Below are positions 43,691-51,694 of a stretch of DNA of 64,000 bases, one piece after another. The notes below the pieces were generated by a model, which saw only the letters and a program-made list of their open reading frames with translations, had not been told where the DNA came from and did not search any database. The stretch lies in the NCBI GenBank assembly GCA_965222215.1, contig OZ244931.1:372001-436000 (forward strand). The letters run 5' to 3'. Position 1 is the first letter of the stretch; each line of letters opens with the position of its first letter. Source of the DNA: JABJAG01 sp965222215 (lineage in GTDB: Bacteria > Pseudomonadota > Alphaproteobacteria > UBA6615). A program made the position numbers and the translations under genes.

Positions 43691-44818
43691 CTAGCGGACG
43701 TAGATGTGGACTTCGTTGTTGGCGACCTGGCCGCTCGACGTGGCATTCAGCGAAATGCGGTCGCTCGGCAGACCCAGCTCGACGAGGCTCTGCACCACCT
43801 GCTCGGCGTTGCGCCGGGACTGGTTGGCGTTCAGCGCCACCTGGGCCGGGGTGCCGCGCTGCGGCACGATGGACACCACATCGAACGCGGAACCCGGACG
43901 ACGGTTGAGCGCTTCGCTCACGGCCGAGAACAGCGGCTCCTTGTAGGGCACATTCGGCCGGTCGAAGCGGATCACGACGAGCGGGCGGCGGTTGGCGAGG
44001 TTGCCGACCGTGGCGGCCGGCCCGCGCGCCGGTGCGGCGGTCGCAAAGGCGCGGTTCGCCAGGCTGCTGCCGAACAGCTCGCCGTTTTTCACGGCGACCG
44101 ACAGAACGGTCAGGTCCGCGCGCTCACGGCTGACGTAATTTGTCTGGCGCGCGATGTCCTCGTTGAGTTCGTTGAGCAGACGATCGATCAGGACGACGGT
44201 CCGGTTGGTCTCGTCCTCGAGCACGGCGAGCTGGCGGTGGTCTTCGTCGACCGCGCCTGTCAGGCCGTAGGTCGCACGGACGGATTCGAGAATGAAGGCG
44301 GACAGCGCGCTGTCATTGGCGACCTTGTTCGAGAGCGCATTCATCTGGCCGACGCTGTCGGCGATGCGTTCGAGGGTGGTCTGTGCTTCGGTCCACGCCG
44401 CCACAAGGGTCGGGTTGCCCGGTGTCGTGCCGACCTGCAGCTTGGCCTGGATCTGTGCGATCAGTTCCTGGTAGCGCAGGGCGTCGGTGATCGTCTGCTG
44501 GCGCAGGGCCTGGAGGGCTTCGTTGTCGTTGCTGACGCTCAGCTGAAGGCGCCCGAGATCGTCACGCAGGCGATCCACGCGGCGGCCGACCTCGGTGCCG
44601 GTCGGCTGGCCGGCGGTCACGCCCGAGGGCTCGAAATTTCCGCCACCGAGTGTGGGAACCCGGTTGCCCTCAGCAGAGCTGGGGGGAATCTCGACGCGTT
44701 CGCCACCCGCCGGATCTTCGCCGGTGAGGGACGGAATAAGTGCGTCGTCGGTGAATTCGCAGCCCGCCAATAGCAGTGCTGCGCCGGCGATTGCCGACCA
44801 GGTGCGTTTTTTTGTCAT
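43691..44818 (-). CDS. Outer-membrane-type lipoprotein with coiled coil and OmpA-like C-terminus
   Basis: 375 residues from ATG 44818, with GGGAGCGG just before it. The signal peptide ends in the lipobox LLLAGC (Cys18), so the protein is a lipoprotein. A Pro/Gly-rich linker (about 25-70) leads to a helical coiled-coil region (about 75-225) and a C-terminal alpha/beta domain (about 265-375) with RRPLVVIRFDRPNVPYKEPL, SRRNAEQVVQSLVELGLPSDRIS and VHIYVR, which resembles an OmpA/peptidoglycan-binding domain. An envelope-spacing or secretion-related role is inference. A start 43 codons upstream is possible but less likely. Confidence 0.75.
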   Translation of the reverse strand: MTKKRTWSAIAGAALLLAGCEFTDDALIPSLTGEDPAGGERVEIPPSSAEGNRVPTLGGGNFEPSGVTAGQPTGTEVGRRVDRLRDDLGRLQLSVSNDNEALQALRQQTITDALRYQELIAQIQAKLQVGTTPGNPTLVAAWTEAQTTLERIADSVGQMNALSNKVANDSALSAFILESVRATYGLTGAVDEDHRQLAVLEDETNRTVVLIDRLLNELNEDIARQTNYVSRERADLTVLSVAVKNGELFGSSLANRAFATAAPARGPAATVGNLANRRPLVVIRFDRPNVPYKEPLFSAVSEALNRRPGSAFDVVSIVPQRGTPAQVALNANQSRRNAEQVVQSLVELGLPSDRISLNATSSGQVANNEVHIYVR

Positions 44819-45010
44819 CCGCTCCCTTGTCCCTCGGTGCCCCTGCGCCTGCCCCCCGAAGAGCCCGCCATTGTGGCGGCAGCGCAAAAATTGCTGAATA
44901 GCCAATTGGTTGCGCGCGATGTTACCGACTGGCCCGAATCGCGGCAAGCGGGTTTTGGCCGGATTTTCACGTCATTGCAAGCCCTTCCCACAAGAACGGC
45001 AGCGGCGGTC

Positions 45011-45039
45011 TTGCATTCCAAAAGGCTTTTGATTAGCGT
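45011..45039 (+). promoter_or_regulatory. Possible promoter of tRNA-Arg
   Basis: TTGCAT (45011-45016) and TAGCGT (45034-45039) are separated by 17 bases; the transcript would begin about 12 bases before the tRNA. The -10 is weak (three of six), so this is tentative. The rest of the 239-base gap from the lipoprotein start shows nothing further that I could support. Confidence 0.3.
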
Positions 45040-45057
45040 CCGCGCGCCTTTGGCAAA

Positions 45058-45134
45058 GCGCCCGTAGCTCAACTGGATAGAGCGTCTGACTACGGATCAG
45101 GAGGTTGGGAGTTCGAATCTTCCCGGGCGCGCCA
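45058..45134 (+). tRNA. tRNA-Arg (anticodon ACG)
   Basis: 77 nt including an encoded CCA (45132-45134). The acceptor stem is GCGCCCG with CGGGCGC, the D-stem GCTC/GAGC, and the anticodon stem TCTGA/TCAGG with loop CTACGGA. The anticodon ACG is at 45092-45094; its A34 is normally deaminated to inosine by TadA, so the tRNA reads CGU, CGC and CGA. The T-arm has GTTCGAATC. No integrase or attachment-site duplicate lies beside it. Confidence 0.96.
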
Positions 45135-45333
45135 CTTTCCGCATAAAATCTGACCTTTCGTTCTCTGCGCGCATGCGGGTGCCCTCGCTGATATTGTGCC
45201 CCGTGCGGTGCGGGTTCGGGCCCTGACGGCACGATCCCGCCGCCACGATGGTCGAGGTCGCCTAGAAGCGACGCCAGGGACAGGAATTCGAGCAAATGAG
45301 CGAAGCATCGCCAGACAGGCGCGAGGCGTTGTC

Positions 45334-46485
45334 ATGAGTGGCCCGCTGACCGGTGTGCGGGTTCTCGATCTGAGTACGGTCGTGATGGGGCCGTACGCGA
45401 CCCAGATTCTCGGGGACTATGGGGCCGACGTGATCAAGGTCGAGCGTCCGGGCGGGGACGTGAACCGTTACGTGACGCCGGGCCGCTCCCGCGGCATGTC
45501 CGGTCTGACGCTGACCATCCACCGCAACAAGCGCAGCATTGTTCTCGATCTGAAAAGCGCGGCGGGCCGCGAAGCGCTCGATGCGCTGGTCGCCCGCACG
45601 GATATCCTGATCCACAACATGCTCCCGGATGTCGTGCGGAGCCTCGGGCTCGATTACGAGCGCCTGCACGCGCGCCATCCGGCGTTGGTTTATTGCGTGG
45701 CGACGGGCTTCGGAGAAGATGGTCCCTATTCGGGGCAGCCGGCCTATGACGACCTGATCCAGGGCGCCAGTGGCATCGCCAGCCTGATGTCCGGTGACGG
45801 CGATGCGCCGCGCTATTTTCCCGCCATCGTCTGCGACAAGGTCACCGGGCTGAACGTGGTCAACGCCGTGCTCGCCGCCTATGTGCACCGCCAGAGCACC
45901 GGCGAGGGGCAAAAGGTGACGGTCCCGATGTTCGAGACCATGCTCGCGTTTAACCTTCTTGAGCACGCGGGCGATTCCGTCCTTTCGCCCTATGACGGCG
46001 AGATCGGCTACGCCCGGGTTCTGTCGCCTCACCGGCGGCCATATCCGACCGCCGACGGATATATATGCGTGTTGCCTTATTCAGACCGGGAATGGCGGAC
46101 GTTCTTTGGTGTTGTCGGGAAACCCGATCTCGCCGACGACACGCGGTTTGCCGATATCGGTGAGCGGACCCGGAACAGCGATGCTCTCTACGAGACGGCC
46201 GGCTCGCTTCTCGGATCGCGCACCACGGACGAATGGCTGCAGGTCTTTGCGGACGCCCGGATTGCGGCGATGCCGGTTTACGACCTGGCCGCCGCGCAAC
46301 AGGACCCGCACATCGTCGAGTCCGGTTTTATTGCCGAGCGCGAACACCCGAGCGAAGGGACGTTCCGCGAGACCGGCATTCCCGTAGCGTTTTCGCAATC
46401 GCCGCCGGACCGGCCAACGCCGGCGCCGCGGCTGGGCGAACACACCGAAGAGCTGCTCGCGGAACTGGGCCTTTCCGGCGATTGA
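45334..46485 (+). CDS. CaiB/BaiF family III CoA transferase
   Basis: 383 residues. Family III CoA transferase: MSGPLTGVRVLDLSTVVMGPYATQILGDYGADVIKVERPGGD-type opening, then FGEDGPYSGQPAYDDLIQGASG with the catalytic Asp (about residue 139), and a C-terminal EHTEELLAELGLS. It moves CoA between carboxylic acids; donor and acceptor are unknown, as no acyl-CoA dehydrogenase or hydratase is adjacent. GAGG lies eight bases before ATG 45334. Upstream codons in the same frame are not family-like. Confidence 0.92.
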   Translation: MSGPLTGVRVLDLSTVVMGPYATQILGDYGADVIKVERPGGDVNRYVTPGRSRGMSGLTLTIHRNKRSIVLDLKSAAGREALDALVARTDILIHNMLPDVVRSLGLDYERLHARHPALVYCVATGFGEDGPYSGQPAYDDLIQGASGIASLMSGDGDAPRYFPAIVCDKVTGLNVVNAVLAAYVHRQSTGEGQKVTVPMFETMLAFNLLEHAGDSVLSPYDGEIGYARVLSPHRRPYPTADGYICVLPYSDREWRTFFGVVGKPDLADDTRFADIGERTRNSDALYETAGSLLGSRTTDEWLQVFADARIAAMPVYDLAAAQQDPHIVESGFIAEREHPSEGTFRETGIPVAFSQSPPDRPTPAPRLGEHTEELLAELGLSGD

Positions 46486-46506
46486 CGCGGTGGCTGTGTC
46501 CGACGG

Positions 46507-46836
46507 CTAAAGACCTTCCGGGTGCCAGCCGCCGGCCATGTCGAAGTGGCGCACCGAACAGTCCTCGATCAGGTCTTCATATCCGTCGGGCATGAAGGAG
46601 ACCTGCCAGCCCGTACCGAACCGGGCCTTCACCGCATCGAGGTCCTTCCACAGGGACACGAACAGGACGGTGTCGCCGTCGCCTTCGATGGCGCGGCCGA
46701 AGAAATAGCCCCGGTTGCCGGGCTCTCCGGTTACGACCCCGGCCGAAGTCGACGCAAAATTCTCAACAAGCTGCGTGGCGCAGCCGGGTTTTGCCCGGGC
46801 TTCGAAAACGCGCAAAATGGGTCCCTGGGATTTCAT
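46507..46836 (-). CDS. ABM-fold (antibiotic biosynthesis monooxygenase-like) protein 1
   Basis: 109 residues. The small ferredoxin-like ABM fold is indicated by ILRVFEARAKPGCATQLVENFAS, TVLFVSLWKDLDAVKARFG and the acidic end. AGGAG lies just before the ATG at 46836. Members include cofactor-free oxygenases, haem oxygenases and plain binding proteins, so activity is open. The minus-strand frame stays open for another 69 codons upstream, discussed as a finding. It is divergent from the LysR gene. Confidence 0.7.
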   Translation of the reverse strand: MKSQGPILRVFEARAKPGCATQLVENFASTSAGVVTGEPGNRGYFFGRAIEGDGDTVLFVSLWKDLDAVKARFGTGWQVSFMPDGYEDLIEDCSVRHFDMAGGWHPEGL

Positions 46837-47218
46837 GGCGGTCTCCTGATGCGGATCGAGACTACACCCTGGCCGACGTCGGCGGGCCGCACGTGTCGAC
46901 GCGATCACCTGTCGCACCCCCCGGACGGAGCCCGACAACGTACGGTGAAACGCCGCGCTCCGCAGTTGGCGCGCGACCTGGTCGTAGTGCGCGATATCGA
47001 TGGCGCCGTTGGGCAGGCGCTGCACCGGATAGGCTTTGGTCACAAATTATTCCGCCGAAGCTCGGGTTTACATTGCCCGCAGAATGTTCGGTGTCGCGGC
47101 CCCGGGGACAAACGAGAAATCCTCGTCGCGGGGTGAACAGAATTTGTTTGCCTTGCGTTGTCCTGGCGGTTGTCCTGTGGGTCTTGAATCACGTCCTTCC
47201 GGCAACAGTTCCTGTCCC
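46837..47218. other. 382-base divergent intergenic region
   Basis: This is the only gene-free stretch above 300 bases. It separates the ABM gene (minus) from the LysR gene (plus) and presumably holds both promoters and LysR binding sites, though I could not pick a convincing -10/-35 pair. About 47043 down to 46940 on the minus strand carries a reading frame that looks like the start of a small protein (see findings). Confidence 0.6.
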
Positions 47219-48106
47219 ATGCCCTTGCGACTTCCCCCGCTCAATACGCTGCGCCTGTTCGAGGCCGCCGGCCGGCATCGGAGCTTCAAGAATGCCGCCA
47301 CAGAACTCGGCGTCACGCCCAGTGCGGTCAGCCATGGAATCCAGACACTGGAGGACTGGCTGGGCACCCCCCTCTTTCACCGCGGGTCGCGTGGCCTGTT
47401 GCTGACGCCGGCCGGCGAGAACTTCCTGCCCAAGGTGCGGGAATCCCTGACCCTCATCGCGAACGCGGCGGACCACGTGCCCGGCCGCAAGGCGACAGGC
47501 ACATTGTCGATCAGCGTGGCGCCCACATTTGCGGCGCGCTGGCTGATTCCGCGCCTGCCCGTGTTCCAGCGGCGGTCGCCGGAGACGACGATCTCGCTGG
47601 ATACCTCGCGGCACTATGTGGAGTTCCCGCTCGACGGCCATGACCTTGCGATCCGAATGGCGATCGCCGAACACGCCGGGCCGGAGTGGATCCTGCTGGT
47701 TAGGGAAAGCCTTGTCCCGGTTTGTGCACCCGAAGTCGCCGAGGCGCTGGAGTGTGCCGACTGGCCTGACGTGTTGCAGGAGGTGCGCCGTATCCATGTC
47801 TCGCAGGCATCCGAAGACTGGGACTTCTGGCTCGGGGCGCAGGGCTTTGTGGCGCAGGACGATACGGGCGGCGTCCACATCGACACCGTGCACGGCTCGA
47901 TCGAGGCGGCTGTTGCGGGGCTAGGGGTTGCGCTCGGCCGCCGCCCGCTGATCGACCAGGACATCGCGAAGGGCCGTCTGGCCGCTGTCGGCCCGGAAAT
48001 AGAGGGCTCGACGAGCTACTGGCTCGTCGGCCTGTCAGGCGATTTCGAACGACCGGAGATCAAGGCGTTCCGCGGATGGATACTTTCCGAGCTGGCCCGT
48101 TCCTGA
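47219..48106 (+). CDS. LysR-family transcriptional regulator
   Basis: 295 residues. N-terminal winged helix-turn-helix: LPPLNTLRLFEAAGRHRSFKNAATELGVTPSAVSHGIQTLEDWLG, then the ligand-binding domain from about GTLSISVAPTFAARWLIPRL. The GcvA-like spacing and the ERPEIKAFRGWILSEL end are typical. LysR proteins usually act on a divergent gene, here the ABM gene; the effector is unknown. ATG 47219 is chosen because the family begins at the helix-turn-helix. Confidence 0.92.
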   Translation: MPLRLPPLNTLRLFEAAGRHRSFKNAATELGVTPSAVSHGIQTLEDWLGTPLFHRGSRGLLLTPAGENFLPKVRESLTLIANAADHVPGRKATGTLSISVAPTFAARWLIPRLPVFQRRSPETTISLDTSRHYVEFPLDGHDLAIRMAIAEHAGPEWILLVRESLVPVCAPEVAEALECADWPDVLQEVRRIHVSQASEDWDFWLGAQGFVAQDDTGGVHIDTVHGSIEAAVAGLGVALGRRPLIDQDIAKGRLAAVGPEIEGSTSYWLVGLSGDFERPEIKAFRGWILSELARS

Positions 48107-48116
48107 TGCGGCGGCT

Positions 48117-48425
48117 CTAGTCTTCGAGCACGGCCTCGAAGCCCTCGAACTGCGGGTGGCCCAGATACATGTGGGCGTTGTCGCCGGCGTTGGCGTGGGC
48201 CTGGCGGAAATGATCGGACTTCGTCCAGGCCTCGAACGCGGCGCGGTCGCGCCAGATCGTATGCGAGGCGAACAGGGTGTGGTCGTCCTCCTCGCCGCCG
48301 CGCAGCAGGTGGAACTCGACGAACCCGTCCACGTCCTTGAGGCGGGAGTCGCGGTTCTTCCAGACGGCGACGAAGTCGTCCTCGTGGCCTTTCACGATCC
48401 TGAAGCGGTTCATGGCGACAAACAT
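48117..48425 (-). CDS. ABM-fold protein 2 (HmoA/IsdG-like)
   Basis: 102 residues. It begins MFVAMNRFRIVKGHEDDFVAVWKNRDSRL, with FHLLRGGEEDDHTLFASHTIWRDRAAFEAWTKSDHFRQAHAN, the family body, and the common end YLGHPQFEGFEAVLED. Haem degradation or an unassigned oxygenase is possible; the pattern is close to the HmoA-type antibiotic monooxygenases. GAGAGAAT precedes the ATG. It faces the LysR gene, 10 bases from its end. Confidence 0.8.
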   Translation of the reverse strand: MFVAMNRFRIVKGHEDDFVAVWKNRDSRLKDVDGFVEFHLLRGGEEDDHTLFASHTIWRDRAAFEAWTKSDHFRQAHANAGDNAHMYLGHPQFEGFEAVLED

Positions 48426-48643
48426 GGGATTCTCTCCTGCTGCTCAATTCTTCATGCTGATCCGGCAATTTCCCCGCGGAACCGGACGGTGGTGGATTCC
48501 GCCATCGCTCGTGCGCGCGGATTCCGATATAGAGGGCCGGATTGCGGGCTTCTGCCCGGTCCGGCCGAAACCGAGTTCGAATCGGGCGGTTGCTGAATGC
48601 CCCCGACTGCCTGGAGACGATAGTGGCCCGGTCGCTTGAAACC

Positions 48644-49168
48644 ATGAATAACGCACCGGACCTGATCCCGGCGATTGCCGACGACGGGAGCCTTTATCCT
48701 GTCGAGAAGCTGGCGGCGCATCGCGAAGGACTGCTGCATCAGGCGATATCCGTGTTTGTGCTTTCAGGCGAAAACCTGCTGCTGCAACGCCGCGCGTCGG
48801 ACAAGTACCACTGCGGTGGCTTGTGGGCGAACACCTGCTGCTCCCACCCCCGCTGGGGCGAGGATATGGACAATTGCGCCCGACGCCGGCTGGCGGAGGA
48901 ACTCGGTCTCATGTTGCCACTGGCGCGCGCCGGGACGCTGGACTATTCAGCCGACGTCGGGGACGGACTGATCGAACATGAGCGGGTGACGTTCTACTCC
49001 TGCGATTTGCCGGCGAACGCGGTGACGGTTGTCGCCGACCCGGCTGAGGTGTCCGAGACGCGTTGGGTGTCGCTCGGCGATGTGCGGCAAGAGGTGCGCC
49101 GAGAGCCGGAGCGTTTTGCGCCCTGGTTCCGGATTTACCTGTCGCGCTGGCCGGAACTGGGTATCTAG
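48644..49168 (+). CDS. idi: Isopentenyl-diphosphate delta-isomerase, type I
   Basis: 174 residues. It interconverts IPP and DMAPP for isoprenoid synthesis. The Nudix-fold marks are LHQAISVFVLSGENLLLQRRASDKYHCGGLWANTCCSHPRWGE (the catalytic Cys in NTCCSHP) and ARRRLAEELGL, and the catalytic Glu lies in LIEHERVTFYSCDL. The first ATG is 48644; a GTG at 48623 has the better ribosome site (GGAGA, seven bases away) and would add seven residues. The gene is isolated from other isoprenoid or photosynthesis genes. Confidence 0.92.
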   Translation: MNNAPDLIPAIADDGSLYPVEKLAAHREGLLHQAISVFVLSGENLLLQRRASDKYHCGGLWANTCCSHPRWGEDMDNCARRRLAEELGLMLPLARAGTLDYSADVGDGLIEHERVTFYSCDLPANAVTVVADPAEVSETRWVSLGDVRQEVRREPERFAPWFRIYLSRWPELGI

Positions 49169-49266
49169 TTCCGACGTTGCCTCGTCCGTCCCAGGGGCCT
49201 GACCAGAAAACGCCCTGCGCACGCGCGATATTCGGGATCGGCGCGATCCACGCCGGACCGGTGAGC

Positions 49267-49686
49267 CTAGTTCGATTTAGAGAGAATGTAGGCGATCACG
49301 TCCTGCTGCTCCTTCGGCTTCGTGAGCTTGAAGGACATTTTCGATCGGCCCTTGGCCTTCACGTCCTTCTCGGCCAGATAAGTCTTCAGGAACTTGTTCG
49401 TGTCGGCGATGTAGGCGGCCATGTTTTCTTGATCCCAGACCAATCCGGCCTCGCCGGCCGCGGTGAGAAGGGACGAGTACCTGTAGCCCTCGGTCGATGC
49501 AGCGGTGCGGCCGATTACGCCATGCAGCGAGGGACCGACCTTGCGTTTGCCGGGTTCGAGGGAATGGCAGGCGGCGCATTTCTTGTAAGTCTTTTGGCCC
49601 GCGGCAGCGTCCTGCGCGTGCGCCGGCGCAACGTGGACAAGTGCCAGGACGGCAAGCGCAGCGCCAAAGGCGAATTTACTGTTCAT
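49267..49686 (-). CDS. Class I soluble cytochrome c
   Basis: 139 residues. Signal peptide AFGAALAVLALVHVAPAHA cut before QDAA, then CAACH (Cys37, Cys40, His41), GPSLHGVIGRTAA, YSSLLTAAGEAGLVWD and the distal haem ligand in KGRSKMSFKL. The size fits periplasmic cytochrome c-550/c2-like electron carriers. A GGTG sits before the ATG at 49686; the longer upstream frame has no signal-peptide logic. It stands alone and is divergent from the cupin gene. Confidence 0.92.
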   Translation of the reverse strand: MNSKFAFGAALAVLALVHVAPAHAQDAAAGQKTYKKCAACHSLEPGKRKVGPSLHGVIGRTAASTEGYRYSSLLTAAGEAGLVWDQENMAAYIADTNKFLKTYLAEKDVKAKGRSKMSFKLTKPKEQQDVIAYILSKSN

Positions 49687-49901
49687 GACAAGCACCTTCA
49701 AAAAATGATTTGGACGAGGTTCTTCACGGAAGAACCACCCATTCGAAGGATAATACGTACTGTGGCAAAAATGGGTCACCGTCGCGGCCGCGACAAAGCT
49801 ACGCAGCCCGGTCGACTGTACGCGCTTCACGGGGTGCGTTTGACCGAATTCGTGAGCCGTGCTTCGCTTTCCGCCTGTTCCGTTCGCTCCGGAGAAACAT
49901 C

Positions 49902-50432
49902 ATGAATGTCGCCCGACACCCGCGTCCGCCCGAGCTTGCCGATGCGTCGCTCGAAGAGATCATGGACACCTATGTGGCCCGGTTCCGAGACCGTGTGCCG
50001 GACTGGGAAGCCTTCGAGGACGCCAAGATCGAGGGGTTCAAGCGTGCCCAGCACAGGTTCATCGGCGCCGGCGGCTCGGGCAAGCATGGCGACCCGAACG
50101 CGATCCCGGCGCGCGCACACACGCTTTCCATCATGTATGTGGAGCCGGGCCAGGGGAACGCGCCGCACACTCATGAGGTGGAGGAGACGTTCTTCGTGCT
50201 CAAAGGGCTACTCGACGTGTTTGTCGAGGACGAGGACGGGCGCCGCCTGGAGACGCGGCTCGGACCCTGGGAGTGCATCACCTGCCCGCCGGGCGTGATC
50301 CACGGCTATGACAACAATAGCCTCGAGCCGGTCTGGTTCCAGGTCATGCTCGGCCGCGGCCAGCCCGAGACGATGGGCTATGCCGATGAGAAGCTTTATT
50401 CGCGCCGGGATGCGCACCTGAAAGACGATTAG
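49902..50432 (+). CDS. Cupin-domain protein
   Basis: 176 residues. A single beta-barrel cupin with the metal ligands of motif 1 in HTHEVEETFFVLKG and motif 2 in GVIHGYDNN; a long helical N-terminus (PRPPELADASLEEIMDTYVARFRDR) precedes it. Probable small-molecule enzyme or binding protein; substrate unknown. GGAGAAAC precedes the ATG. The last codons (WDAHLKDD in the duplicate; RDAHLKDD here) recur, with stop, 132 bases downstream beyond the palindromic repeat, see findings. Confidence 0.85.
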   Translation: MNVARHPRPPELADASLEEIMDTYVARFRDRVPDWEAFEDAKIEGFKRAQHRFIGAGGSGKHGDPNAIPARAHTLSIMYVEPGQGNAPHTHEVEETFFVLKGLLDVFVEDEDGRRLETRLGPWECITCPPGVIHGYDNNSLEPVWFQVMLGRGQPETMGYADEKLYSRRDAHLKDD

Positions 50433-50438
50433 CGCGAC
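50407..50438 (+). repeat. Direct repeat, copy A (end of the cupin gene)
   Basis: GGGATGCGCACCTGAAAGAC and the next 12 bases through the cupin stop match positions 50539-50570 in 29 of 32 bases. A full palindromic repeat lies between the copies. Confidence 0.85.
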
Positions 50439-50447
50439 GGATGTACC

Positions 50448-50525
50448 GTCATTGCGAGGCGCGCAGCGCCGCGGCAATCCAGCTTCTCCGCTCTGGATTG
50501 CTTCGCCCTCCGGGCTCGCAATGAC
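50448..50525. repeat. Dispersed palindromic repeat, copy 7 (complete)
   Basis: GTCATTGCGAGGCGCGCAGC to CAATCCAG, a short centre (CTTCTCCG), then CTCTGGATTGCTTCGCCCTC to GCTCGCAATGAC. It lies between the two 32-base direct repeats of the cupin 3' end and before the convergent enolase-superfamily gene. Confidence 0.85.
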
Positions 50526-50538
50526 GGGTTTGCGTGCT

Positions 50539-50570
50539 GGGATGCGCACCTGAAGGACGACTAGAGCGAC
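50539..50570 (+). repeat. Direct repeat, copy B (residual cupin tail)
   Basis: GGGATGCGCACCTGAAGGAC and the next 12 bases repeat the cupin 3' end beyond the palindromic element. Here CTAG at 50561-50564 serves as the minus-strand stop of the enolase-superfamily gene (TAG) and as a plus-strand TAG in the residual cupin frame. Confidence 0.85.
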
Positions 50571-51694
50571 AGCTCCAGTGCAAGCTCGCCGCGCACGCGG
50601 TCCTCGTCGATGTCGCAACCGAGGCCCGGTCCCTCGGGGACCAGCGCCGTCTGGCCGTCCATCGGCAGTGGGGTTTTCAGGTAGTCGCCGCCGAGATGCT
50701 GCGGGCCGTTGAGGTCCGCCGGGAAGTCGATCCCGTAGGCGGCGAATACGTGGACAGAGGCCGCGAAGCCGATCGGCGCGTCCATCAGGCCCGAGCCGAT
50801 CAGTTTGAGGCCGGCGTTGCGGGCCAGGTCGCAGAGCTGGCGGGCGTAGTAGATGCCGCCGACCTTCTGCACCTTGCAGACCACGCCCTCGCACGCCTCG
50901 CGGCGGATCAGCTCGATCAGGTAGGGCATGCCCATCGCCGCCTCGTCGAGGGAGATGTTCATGGTGGTCGAGGACAGGAGCTTGCGCATCCCGTAGACGT
51001 CGGTCATCGGGATCGGCTGCTCGAACAGCTCGACGCCCAGATTTTCGAAGCCCCGCGCGGCGCGCAGCGCCCGGTCGAGGTCGTAGCCCTGGTTGGCGTC
51101 GGGCCACACGACCCCGCCGTCGGCCGCCTCCATCGCCGCCCTGACCTTGGCGATGTCGAGGTCCGGGTCGGTCCCGACCTTGACCTTGAAGGCCCTGAAG
51201 CCGTCCGCCCTGCCCTGCTCGACGACCTTGACGATGGCGTCGGGGTCGGGCGCGGAGACCAGGTAGGACAGTTCCACCCGGTCGCTGCGCTTGGCGCCGA
51301 GCCAGGTCTGGAGGTTGATGCCGAGCTTCTTGCAGACGAGATCGTGAACCGCCATGTCGATGGCGCCCTTGGCGATCGGCTGGCCCGGATCGAGTCCCGG
51401 TGCGACCTCCATGTTCATGGCTTCGTGGATGCCCGCGATATCGAACGGGTCACGGCCCTCGACGACGGGGACGAGGAAGTGCTTGAGCGAGGTGTAGGTG
51501 GAGTAGGTGGTCTCCGCCGACCAGCGCCGGCTCGGCCCGGCCTCGCCCCAGCCGACGGTGCCGTCGTCGGCGGTCATCTTTACCAGGATGTTCTGCTTGC
51601 CCTCGTCCGGCGTGCGCGAGGCGCCGCGCGGCAGGGTCAGCACCATCTCCAGCGGCAGGACCACGGGGAGCAGTTCGATGCGTTCGATCTTCAT
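50561..51694 (-). CDS. Enolase-superfamily enzyme (mandelate racemase/muconate lactonizing type)
   Basis: 377 residues. The capping domain opens MKIERIELLPVVLPLE and the barrel has every key residue: the KxK acid/base pair in RAFKVKVG (Lys170/172), metal ligands Asp199 (WPDANQGYD), Glu225 (ELFEQPI) and Asp250 (ISLDEAA), and Lys274 in CKVQKVGG on the opposite face. Two lysines facing each other fit muconate-cycloisomerase-like chemistry (1,1-proton transfer, racemisation or cycloisomerisation) rather than an acid-sugar dehydratase with a His-Asp dyad. Its ATG overlaps the tctA stop (ATGA), so the substrate is probably what the transporter brings in. Confidence 0.9.
   Translation of the reverse strand: MKIERIELLPVVLPLEMVLTLPRGASRTPDEGKQNILVKMTADDGTVGWGEAGPSRRWSAETTYSTYTSLKHFLVPVVEGRDPFDIAGIHEAMNMEVAPGLDPGQPIAKGAIDMAVHDLVCKKLGINLQTWLGAKRSDRVELSYLVSAPDPDAIVKVVEQGRADGFRAFKVKVGTDPDLDIAKVRAAMEAADGGVVWPDANQGYDLDRALRAARGFENLGVELFEQPIPMTDVYGMRKLLSSTTMNISLDEAAMGMPYLIELIRREACEGVVCKVQKVGGIYYARQLCDLARNAGLKLIGSGLMDAPIGFAASVHVFAAYGIDFPADLNGPQHLGGDYLKTPLPMDGQTALVPEGPGLGCDIDEDRVRGELALELSL

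Noticed and set aside
44819..45072. Short open frames upstream of tRNA-Arg on both strands
   Set aside because: They run into the tRNA or the lipoprotein 5' region, have no ribosome site, and show no family-like sequence.
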